A stretch of DNA of 24,440 bases. It comes from Oppiella nova. Its lineage: Eukaryota; Arthropoda; Arachnida; Sarcoptiformes; Oppiidae. The position numbers and the translations under genes were made by a program. This document shows positions 10,075 to 19,380 of this stretch, piece by piece. The notes under the pieces were generated by a model that ran no database searches, was not told where the DNA came from, and saw only the letters and a list, made by a program, of their open reading frames with translations. The stretch lies in contig CAJPVJ010000479.1 in NCBI GenBank assembly GCA_905397405.1, positions 1-24,440 on the forward strand, written 5' to 3'. Position 1 is the stretch's first letter; every line of letters starts with the position of its first letter.

Positions 10075-11331
10075 ATGTCATTATCGTATTACTATTTAAG
10101 TGCAATTGACTGCAATAATCAAAGTGGTTGTCACCGGCAGCCAGTAGTACCCGACCCGGAAATGGCCAACACGTTCATCAACACGCCGTTGGAGGTGCGA
10201 CTGAACGGCTACCCCACGCATACCGGGCCCGCCCGTCACACGCCCTCCATATACGCCGGCGCAGGGCTCGATCTGGTAGACGCCATACACCATCACCACC
10301 ACTACCACCCCCACCACCACCCGCACCACCACCAGAAGCCTCCCTATTCATACATAGCGCTCATAGCGCAGGCTATTAGGTCGACCCCCGACCAGAAAAT
10401 CACGTTAAGCGGTATCTATAAGTACATAATGGATAACTTTCCCTACTATCACGACAATAAGCAAGGTTGGCAGAATAGTATCCGGCACAACCTCTCCCTC
10501 AATGACTGTTTCGTGAAAGTGGCGCGAGAGAAGGGTAGGCCCGGGAAAGGCAACTACTGGACACTCGACCCCAACTGCGAGGAGATGTTTGAAAACGGAA
10601 ACTTCAGGCGCCGGAAGCGGAGGTCCCGGTCGTCGACATCGGTGTCCACTAACGGCACCCGTGGTAGAGATACCGGCGCTCTGGACGGCAAACGCAAGCG
10701 CCGGTACGACGAGCTTATCGATGAGGACGAGGACGACGATGAGGAGGTGGAGGACAGGGATGTGCCGATTGACGCCAAAAGAGTCCGATTCGTCGACGAC
10801 TCGCTTAATAATCACAATACGGACGAGTCCTCCGACACTACCGGCGCCGACATAACGGCCACTAAACTACACAAACAGTCTCTGACGCCGAGAGGTGTGG
10901 CCTTTTCTATCGACCGCATCATCAGCAGTACCGGCGCCGCACCGGACGGCCATAAATCCATTGACAGCGGCTATGAGTCGCTACTCTATGACAGCAAACA
11001 AAACAATTCATTGGATTTATATTCTAATCAATCGCTTATGAATCAGTCATCTCTGGCCTCAGCTAACAGTCCCCTGTATAACGAGCTATCGCTGAGACTG
11101 TCGGGTCTGACCACAGCAGGACAGGCTGTTTCGCGCTACCCGTTCAACGGCTATCCGCACCACAGATTAGACGCCAACCCATTGCTAGTCAATAGTCCGG
11201 TGCCGACGACAGGCCCACACCAGAGCACCGGGCGATCTAACGCTGGCTACAATTTTGTCAACTATTACCCCACCGTATGGGCCGATATGGACCCGCTGTT
11301 GCCGTTCGTGTTTGTGTCGCCCTCCAGATGA
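10075..11331 (+). CDS. FoxL1: Forkhead transcription factor, FoxL1 class (single exon)
   Basis: 418-residue nuclear DNA-binding protein. The forkhead winged-helix domain is residues 87-186, starting [15 protein letters not shown]. Recognition helix: [15 protein letters not shown], residues 132-146. The wing has [12 protein letters not shown] and the end is [18 protein letters not shown]-like [18 protein letters not shown] and FENGN-RRRKR match FoxL1; FoxC instead has RDDKKPGKGSYW and FLRRRRRFK. A His run (72-86) abuts the domain. After it come a basic KRKRR (206-210, likely nuclear signal), an acidic stretch (212-227), an eh1-like FSIDRII (277-283, Groucho recruitment) and DSGYES (297-302). 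The lack of introns fits FoxL1/FoxC genes. Met30 (10162) has a better start context than Met1, and codons are AT-rich before about residue 18, so translation may begin there. The CDS is far more GC-rich than its flanks. FoxL1 is preferred; a derived FoxC-cluster member is the alternative. Confidence 0.9.
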   Translation: MSLSYYYLSAIDCNNQSGCHRQPVVPDPEMANTFINTPLEVRLNGYPTHTGPARHTPSIYAGAGLDLVDAIHHHHHYHPHHHPHHHQKPPYSYIALIAQAIRSTPDQKITLSGIYKYIMDNFPYYHDNKQGWQNSIRHNLSLNDCFVKVAREKGRPGKGNYWTLDPNCEEMFENGNFRRRKRRSRSSTSVSTNGTRGRDTGALDGKRKRRYDELIDEDEDDDEEVEDRDVPIDAKRVRFVDDSLNNHNTDESSDTTGADITATKLHKQSLTPRGVAFSIDRIISSTGAAPDGHKSIDSGYESLLYDSKQNNSLDLYSNQSLMNQSSLASANSPLYNELSLRLSGLTTAGQAVSRYPFNGYPHHRLDANPLLVNSPVPTTGPHQSTGRSNAGYNFVNYYPTVWADMDPLLPFVFVSPSR

Positions 11332-11680
11332 ACATCCAGTTCCTCCTAAACTAGTAGTCATTATCGCATATGAGTTCTCGTATTTATGACATCAAAATTG
11401 TTTTTAATTTTTTAAAATAATTAACTTTTTGAATACATATTATATTTAACAACTCGTGTATTGGTATATGATTTCCTAATATACTTATCATGATACTTTT
11501 TCATATAAATTAAAATTGTTTTAGTGTTTGAATTAAATTATTAATCTTTTATGATTGTAATGATTAGTGATTTTTGTAGTTTTTTAGTCAATTATTAAAT
11601 CCCTTTTGAGTGTGTTTTTGCGAAATGTATTTTATAAATAAATAATAGTTTTCAAATAAAATTTATTTCATTAACAAAAT
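11332..11680 (+). terminator. Forkhead gene 3' UTR with polyadenylation signals
   Basis: AT-rich 3' UTR directly after the TGA stop. ATTAAA lies at 11594-11599, and canonical AATAAA at 11637-11642 and 11655-11660, followed by T-rich sequence. The two AATAAA about 300-330 bases after the stop are the likely end; usage cannot be decided from sequence. Confidence 0.5.
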
Positions 11681-13097
11681 GATATTTATGTTATTTTTAA
11701 TTTCAATACAAGTTATCTATTAAAACAAATTTATTATTTTTTATATGTTTTCAAAATAAGTTTAATCTAAATTATAAAATATATTTAATATCTTATGAAA
11801 TTTAATAATATTTAAAAACTTATCGTAAGTTTTAATACGCAAATATTTATCAACTCAAAAGTGTGGGCACCGGTATCTCTGTAGCCCCAATAGACATTTA
11901 CACAGAGAAACCCTTTATATTCGCACTTACATTACTTAAAAGTTTTACGATTTGATTTATTTATATAAAACTTATTTTTTATTGATATCGCAAATAAATG
12001 TTTATATAAATCAATTTGAAATCTATTTTATATAATATCTGTTAAACACAATTCACGTAATATTTCAAAAGCAGTTATAAAAACTTTGTTTTCAAGATAT
12101 ATAAACTGTTATCAAATAAAATAAAACAAAACGATAAAAAGCGTGGCAATAAAAAAGGTTAATTATTTAATTATATATCGTGCAAAACTTTTGTCAACTA
12201 TTTTCACTCCCGTGGCTATCATTCGCCAATTAATCGTAAAAACTATTTTATAAACTTATGTTTACTTATGACATGTGTTTACCAGTCAATAGCGAAGTGA
12301 GAAATATTATCAATAATTAAATATTTATTATATGAAGAGAGAAAATAGTATATTTCTGTGCCTACGGTATACTCCCGGTTACATTACTTTTATAAAATAT
12401 ACAGTATAACACATTTATTAAAATGAACTAATCTCTAATTTATTATGAATACCCGGCTCCTTATCGTACAATGTTTTCTATAAACATAAATATTCCCGTC
12501 ATAATAATTAAATATTATATGACTATTATTAATAAAATGTATGCAGCATCTAATTACACTGATGAGATTGTAGTCACATCGTAATGGATAATAAGTGAAA
12601 AATACTTTAAATATTTGTCAAACATTAGTCTCAAATAGAAAAATTACTTTAAATTAGCAAATAGCTAGTTTGCGAGACATAAATACAATGATAATATTAT
12701 AGCTAAATGTTAGGTAATAATTGTTTGTCTCACACAACAGGGCACACAATACTTAGTGTAATAATAATCATAATATAACTTAAATATATTTATATAAATA
12801 TCTGTGTATTTAATGTTTGATTATACACTCGGCGTAATGTTTAACGTTTCGTATATAAACTCCGCTATTGTTTGACATAACTTTTCGATAGCTGTTTAAA
12901 AGCAATTAAATACACATTTCATAACAAATAAAAATTGTTTTCAATATTTATATTATAATTTCAACTATCGATTCGGTATTTGTTTTATGTAATCAATTAA
13001 TAGTTTTGTAATATATTTGCGACAAATACTGCGATCACAAAATTCTGTGCCATTTATTTTCAGCAGTTATTGTCTGAGAGAGAGAGACTCCTATTAT

Positions 13098-13162
13098 AGT
13101 GAAACCTCCCGATTAAAAGGAATCGGTATTTATTTGTAACACATTTAATAGTAATACCGATT
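13098..13162. repeat. Inverted repeat, possible DNA transposon (pogo-like) end
   Basis: AATCGGTATT at 13121-13130 and its exact reverse complement AATACCGATT at 13153-13162, 22 bases apart. Upstream, AGTGAAACCTCC at 13098-13109 resembles the AGTGAAACCTC start of many pogo/Tigger-type terminal repeats. No matching right-hand GGAGGTTTCACT is present, so any element is short and degraded. Confidence 0.35.
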
Positions 13163-13825
13163 ATTATGGACTCAAATCTGGGAATGGCGTTAATGTTTAG
13201 CTTAAAACTTAATCAGATTTTTGCCATAAGATTCTCAATCTCTCTATAATAAGACTATTGTCCAAAAATTTTATACGATATGTGTTTACAGGTATTACAC
13301 ATGATTTAGCACATAATAGCATAAAATGAATAAAAATTACAATAAATTTATAATAATTATCTAGTAATTAAAAATATACAAGCTAATAAAAATGTTTAAA
13401 AAAATAACGATTGCATTGAAGTGTGTGTTTAAAGTCACAGAAATGTGAAAATTAATTGCATTTTGTGGCTAATATGTTTAATGTTGGTGAAAATACTTGA
13501 ACAACCATTTTAACTAAATGCCAGTTAATCTCCCGGTGCTGTTCGGATAAGGATTTTGGTGAAACTCATAATGCAAAGTACTTAAGACATGCAAAAAATG
13601 AGTGTTTCGTGAATATATCTGTGAATGAATAGATGTGTCAGAGATTTAGCATTAGTTTTGTGCCTAAATATGTTGACTCAATGAGAGACAAAAATCCTTA
13701 TATTTGGTTGAATACAAAGAAAGTCTTTGATTAATACCATAATCACATCACAGCATATAATAAGACATTCATTCAGTTTATTATTACATTTTCACAGCTC
13801 ATCCATTAGAGAGTAAAGTAGAGAT

Positions 13826-13836
13826 GAGAGAGAGAG

Positions 13837-13867
<31 letters not shown>
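13826..13867 (+). repeat. (GA)n microsatellite
   Basis: 42 bases of GA with one GC interruption at about 13838-13839. First long tract after the forkhead gene. Confidence 0.95.
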
Positions 13868-13874
<7 letters not shown>

Positions 13875-16100
13875 GTGATATATGAATATCAAGTATTTGT
13901 TAAAAAAGCATAACATTTATCACAAAAACTATTTTGAATTTTTCATTCAATACATATGAATCGACGACTTATATTTCTAAAAATCTTGCATTCATTTACA
14001 TGTGAATGTGTAAAATGTACACAAAATTATGCATTTTATGCAATACTCTACTTATGCTTAAGTATTTAACTACAAAATTGTATAAACAATTACTATCTAT
14101 AGTGAACATCTAATAAAATATACACAAAGTTGTATATGATATCAAAGTATTGATAGCTAATATAAATATAAACATGATTTTCACAATTTCCACAAAACTA
14201 TAATTACAGGTATTTTATAATTACATAAAACTTGATATAAGACTTATACATGCCGTTCCCTATTACTGCATGTCTTTCCCATACTACTCGACACACACAT
14301 TGATATATCAATCAAAAACATATCCTATACTAAACCTATAGTTGTGTTATATAAGAGTGGCATTTGGCGAGCGCCGACACTCTCAGGCACTGGTAGTGTC
14401 TCTCGCATTATGATTGCCTACCAGAGAGACTACCAATAACTGCCGGTGCCGTGGAGTTTGGCGTTTGAATAATAAAAATGATTTTCTCTCTCCTTATTTC
14501 CCATACAATATACATATGGATATGAATTCCCTTTTAATTTAATATAACGGAGTGAAGAGTTTTATTGACTGAACCACTACTTGTGCGCAATGCCTGTCCC
14601 CCAGACTATATACACAATATGTTTATATCAATATATTCAGGGTATTAGAAATTTGGATTAAAAATATAAAAATTATTTTTTTTGAGTAATATTCACATTT
14701 ATATTTATATTTAATAGTTATTTAAATATTACTTAATTGAAAAATTAATTGAAATCTACAAAATAATTTATAAACCTTGATTAAATGAATTTATTTTACA
14801 ATGATTGAATTATTAACTGTAATAAAAATGACAAACTTAATAAATGTTATTTATAATAAAAATTATCTTTAACATTATGGGAAATTGGTGGCTGAAAAAT
14901 TATATTTACTTATATTCTGTAATTAAGTGCTTATTAATTTTAATTAAATATTTTGCATTTGCTTGTTTATTGGTTTAAATTTAATACACTTAAATTTCTA
15001 AGATAATATTCTCATATTTTTAATATAATTTTGTATAATTAAAAAATAATATGTATTCAACATTAGTTAATTACCGTAGTAATAATGCTTAAAAATATTT
15101 AATAAATTTAAATGACTCGTATAAATAATAAGTTATGACAATAATTGTAGCTAGTAATTAAATACATTAATAAATTATAATTAGCAACCGTTATATATAT
15201 TGAAATAGTATATCACGAAATAAGTCAATAGTTTTATATTTAATCATAGTTTTGTCGGCATATGTTTGTAATCTTTAAATAAAAATATGTTTTAGTAATG
15301 GCATAGACTTATTAAATTGATATTTATAGCCAAAATGCTATAAATATTAAATAACCTGCAACTGAATCGCATGTATCTAATGTTTATAAACATTTTAAAA
15401 CCTTGTTATCAAAAGGGTTGTTATGAATATAATAATGATATGATATAGTTTGAGCACCGGGATGTCAGACAATACATTGTAACATGCAAAAAATATGTCT
15501 ATTATTTTTATCTATAATTTTATTATATACGAAATTAATTAGTAGTATGATTTTTATTGTCTGAATTATTTGTTTTATATATCAAAGCAAAATAAATACA
15601 ACTATAAATTTTAAAACTAATTTTATTTTAATTAAACTTTCATGTGATTTTTGTTTTATATTATAAATTAATTTAATCCTGCTCATCGATAAAATAGCAT
15701 GGTAAATTAATTGAAATATATTCATATCAAATGTCATTATAATAAGTAACTAAAATACTGTATCTAACCTTTTACCACATATAGTATATTAATAGTTTTA
15801 AATTTATAAATTATGATATTAATGTTAAAAATTTACTTTCTAAAGTTTCTAAAAATGTCAAGAATTTTATTATCGTTTTGTAAAACATTAGAGAATTTAA
15901 ATGAATAATAATTAGTGTTCACAAGAATATCATAAATTCTTGTCCCATAGAAGTGGTGCCACACTTTGTCTAACATTAAAACCTTATTCACGGATTACTT
16001 GCTTATCTATACTGTAATATATTCCGTGCAATCATTTTTATACAGAATATATATGAATATAGAAAATATTTATGGCATTTTATTGGACATAATCATCGAT

Positions 16101-16121
16101 ATAATAATAATAATAATAATA
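16101..16121 (+). repeat. (TAA)n microsatellite
   Basis: About seven ATA/TAA units, the longest trinucleotide run in the window. Confidence 0.9.
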
Positions 16122-16477
16122 GCAATTAATTAATGTTTAATAAATAAATAATAAATTCATATGAAAAATAATTTACAATATATATTTGTACATTTAGAAA
16201 TTTAATACATAATTAAAATTTTAAATTATGTTAATAAAATCAAATACTTATTAAATAATTAAATTAAATTAATGTATTACTTTAATGTAATTCATTAATT
16301 TCATAGCATATAAACCCATTAATTACACAAAACCCTTAAAATATCGCAAACTGTCGGAAAGGACCACAAATTTTCTAAGCATTTGTCAAACATTTTCAAA
16401 CAATTTATCACATTTTACTCAAACACACGTCAAATGGAGATATATTTCTCAAAACTTTTCGCTTAAAACACACGCAA

Positions 16478-16510
16478 GTGAACGACACTCGCAGCGAGAA
16501 ATCGGTTCAC
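16478..16510. repeat. Nested inverted repeat
   Basis: GTGAAC at 16478-16483 and GTTCAC at 16505-16510 enclose CTCGCAGCGAG, a 5-bp perfect inverted repeat with a one-base centre. The arrangement resembles a protein-binding site or small cruciform; no function is claimed. Confidence 0.5.
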
Positions 16511-16602
16511 AATTTGTTTCCAAACAAATAGTCAGAGCTTTATATCAAAAACTCAGTGACAATCAGACAATCCACTGACAGCCAGTCCTCACAACTGGAC
16601 TG

Positions 16603-16639
16603 TCAGTACATATATATATATTATATATATATATACTGA
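16603..16639. repeat. 37-bp AT palindrome with unique ends
   Basis: TCAGTA at 16603-16608 and TACTGA at 16634-16639 flank an (AT)n core of about 25 bases, making a near-perfect palindrome. The non-AT ends show it is more than a plain AT microsatellite. Confidence 0.7.
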
Positions 16640-17025
16640 TTTATAAGTGTCTGGCGGATGGGATAGGGAGGACAGACACACAGTCGGGGGCCGACATATC
16701 ATTTGTTGAGGTAGTTGGCTGTCAATTGACACACGATATGGCACACACGGAATGGCTGTCCACACAGAATCTGCGTCCAGTTATACCACCAAACGTCTCG
16801 TCCAAACAATTTCCTTCTTTACATTTCTGGTGTTGTATTGTATTTAAAGTGCAAATAAGGGTTTGTTTTGGGGGTATATATGGAGGGGGCTATAGAGACA
16901 CACATACAACATACTACCAGCACCTTAAGTGGATCGACAAATACTTAGCATTTAGTTATATTTTATGATTAGTTTTATGTCTACAATCAAAATGTGTGCA
17001 CAATATTAGGGGTCAACACATGTAT

Positions 17026-17423
17026 CGAAAAAAATTTCTCAAGTTATGGGAAAAATACATATAATTTTTCTATTATAACAAAATATTTGTATAATTCTAT
17101 TGCAAACACACAAATGTTACATTAGAAACAATATAATTAAATTTATTTTATCTAAAAACCTCCATGGTTATCCCTGGCCAGAGTTTAAAGTGAGCCGTGT
17201 CACAATAAATTAGTCGCCAATTTATAAACTGGTGCTTTTGGGTTTAAATATTTTTGTGTGAACCCTCTCTCCCTCCCTGGCCTGTCGTTCACAATATGTC
17301 ACTCAATTATATACGGTGTGTAAGTGTGGCCAACATTTGGCCCACCATTTCACACGACAGGAATTTCATACCCCCCTTTCAAACACCCCCTAAGTTTTGA
17401 GGGTTAAGACATAATTTTCTTGT

Positions 17424-17425
<2 letters not shown>
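17026..17425. other. Spacer with a GC-richer patch and long stem-loop
   Basis: AT-rich to about 17155, then moderately GC-rich to 17410. CCTGTCGT at 17281-17288 pairs exactly with ACGACAGG at 17354-17361, enclosing GGCCAA-CAT-TTGGCC at 17328-17342. No reading frame in the patch is recognisable. Confidence 0.45.

Positions 17426-17464
<39 letters not shown>
17426..17464 (+). repeat. (CT)n microsatellite
   Basis: 39 bases of TC, followed by two imperfect GACTCTCT units and the palindrome ACTCTCGAGAGT at 17474-17485. Confidence 0.95.
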
Positions 17465-17468
<4 letters not shown>

Positions 17469-17485
17469 CTCTGACTCTCGAGAGT

Positions 17486-18193
17486 TTTAAATCATTTAAA
17501 TCGCGAGTAATTAAAATTATTGACATTTATTACAAGTGTATACCAAAAAGCGTCGGATAATAATCTTAACACACATTTAGCGCCACATATAGAGTGACAC
17601 CAATAAAAAGCAATTAACAAAATCTTTTTTACGCAAAACGATTTCACACACCAAACACACAAAATGAGAGGGGAAAGTGGTGTGTATACGGAATGAGAGG
17701 TCCGGGTTATAAAATAAGTCTATTAACACCAAAATACGGCTTAAGACAAGTGCTGGTGTTTAGTCTGAAATAAAAAAAATCATTTCTTTTATATAACTCT
17801 CTATTGTATACCAAATACGGCGAGCGATTGACAATGGCTTTAAGTATCGGTAAAAAGTTTTTTTGATTTGAATTTTATTATTATTTTTATTATGATTTCT
17901 AGTATTTCGCATATAATTCAATGAGATGCCGGTGCCCGCGCGCGATCGGGGATTGACTGTCTAAAAGGCACAGTATATATATTTTGGCTGACAATGATTG
18001 ACATCTCCATTCAATTGTTTATTATATATATAAAAATTTTTAGGTTTAGAATAATATTTAGATAACATATATATTGTATAAAAGCATAAAAAACTTACGA
18101 TTTAATGAATGAGTGAATGAATTCAAATGCCATTTAATTGTTGTTTTTACAACAGATTTAATGTTTTTCTTATCTTTTTCTCTCTCATTATTT

Positions 18194-18194
<1 letters not shown>
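17486..18194. other. Spacer, no gene seen
   Basis: Mixed composition. It includes a short CCCGCGCGCG run at about 17945-17954, unusual here for its four consecutive CpG-type steps, adjoining a motif copy GCCGGTGCCC at 17938-17947. No coding exon was recognised. Confidence 0.5.

Positions 18195-18231
<37 letters not shown>
18195..18231 (+). repeat. (GA)n microsatellite
   Basis: 37 bases of GA entered from TTTCGAGAG. Confidence 0.95.
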
Positions 18232-18233
<2 letters not shown>

Positions 18234-18610
18234 GACTGACATTTAGTTCATTACAACACAAATTCTATGCAAAGAATCGCTAAATAGATGAAAATTAATG
18301 GCATTTTTAGTGCTCAGAAACTGTGAGTTATTCTCGCATTTAAACACATTTTGTCCGCATATTTACGATACATATAGTGGACTAATATGAAAGCACCGGT
18401 AGGGACCACCGGTAGTGGAATGTGTTTATAAGCGTAAAAAGTTATCGAAACAGTTATTGTATGGTTTGACGTGTCGATGACGGCTCGACCATTGTATTGG
18501 AGGGCCAGTGCCTACCAGTGCACTAACAGTGCCTATTGTGATGGAGAAGCGATTCCTTACGCCCAATGCAAACAACACACGTTTGATTTCCATAAGCCAT
18601 AAGCCGTTTG

Positions 18611-18635
18611 CTCTCTCTCTCTCTCTCTCTCTCTC
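18611..18635 (+). repeat. (CT)n microsatellite
   Basis: 25 bases of CT ending in CTCTCGCC. Confidence 0.95.
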
Positions 18636-18819
18636 GCCATAAGTACTGTACAACTGTATATCAAATCTGTGATATTCAGTGTATAATGCAATACATATAC
18701 CAAACTCTCTCACATACCGGGGTGCAAATGTACGGCCAAACCCTAACACTTGACCGGATTTGATTTTTTATGGTAAGTCCTCTCTCTATCTCACAGAATA
18801 CTATCCCTCTATCCATGAG

Positions 18820-18839
18820 CTCTCTCTCTCTCTCTCTCT
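18820..18839 (+). repeat. (CT)n microsatellite
   Basis: 20 bases of CT, complementary to the GA tract 73 bases further on. Confidence 0.95.
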
Positions 18840-18912
18840 GCATTATATTTAGTGCCACTCGAGAGCCCATCCAAAACATAATCTCACAGTTTCTCTGATG
18901 CCATACACTCTT

Positions 18913-18937
18913 GAGAGAGAGAGAGAGAGAGAGAGAG
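18913..18937 (+). repeat. (GA)n microsatellite
   Basis: 25 bases of GA, inverted partner of 18820-18839. Confidence 0.95.
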
Positions 18938-19380
18938 CCATAGGAGGAGAGACCACATGTGCGGTATATTCTCTCTCTTCACTCTTCCTCTGCTCTCAAC
19001 TTCTGTCAAAACTCATGGATTACTGGCTCTCCGGCGCTCTACCGACGACCGAACCTACACTACACGCCACCAGTGCCTACGCTATCGCACCGACACTTCT
19101 GCCACTCACTACTCATCGCACGTCATATTTTTGAAGACAATTTCTCCATCGGTTATGAAAAAAAATAAATTTCCAATAAAACGGGTGTGAAATCCTATAC
19201 CCATTGGTTAAGTAGGGGTCATACCATTCACGTCATGCATATAATTCTCACCATATTTTGTATCTAAAACTTAAATAATAATTAATTTAACAGCAATTTT
19301 GTGGTTAAAATATTTTTTATTATATATATATTTCAATCAAAAATCTCGTCAAATGCGTGAAACATGTAATTAATTGGGAA

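Larger units (their letters stand above)
11681..16340. other. AT-rich spacer downstream of the forkhead gene, no gene seen
   Basis: Very AT-rich, with few open frames and only one long GA/CT tract (13826-13867). GC-richer patches lie at 13520-13560 and 14240-14470. The latter has three dispersed-motif copies (14369-14377, 14386-14395, 14441-14450) and a GACACT...AGTGTC inverted pair. The patch was read in six frames without a recognisable product. The part from 14640 to 16340 is almost featureless apart from a (TAA)n run. Confidence 0.6.
16341..17025. other. Island of inverted repeats, no supported gene
   Basis: A GC-richer island after about 1.9 kb of AT-rich DNA. It holds several overlapping inverted repeats (16478-16510, 16575-16606, 16603-16639, GTCGG/CCGAC at about 16683-16695). 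An 80-codon open frame at 16726-16968 has no recognisable domain and no support beyond being open. The island could be a promoter of a non-coding or unseen gene, or an old element; the sequence does not decide. Confidence 0.35.
18360..19190. other. GC-richer block dense in GA/CT tracts and dispersed motif, no supported gene
   Basis: Three GA/CT tracts and about eight copies of the dispersed motif lie in 830 bases (18391-18400, about 18404-18413, 18504-18523 with two in tandem, about 18525, 19030-19041, 19069-19077, 19086-19093). Several frames are open on both strands, including all three forward frames over 18898-19190, but openness in every frame and the lack of any family resemblance argue against coding. 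AATAAA words occur near 19164-19170 and 19175-19180. Confidence 0.45.

Noticed and set aside
10128-10855. Open frames overlapping the forkhead CDS on both strands
   Set aside because: They are shadows of the GC-rich forkhead coding sequence, including poly-Ser and poly-Pro readings of its His and acid runs.
18391-18400. Resemblance of GAAAGCACCGGT to part of 5S rRNA
   Set aside because: The match stops after about 12 bases and none of the rest of 5S is present. It is better treated as a dispersed-motif copy.
18898-19190. Three overlapping forward frames of 69-78 codons
   Set aside because: All three forward frames are open, there is no consistent codon usage and no recognisable product, so composition explains them better than coding.
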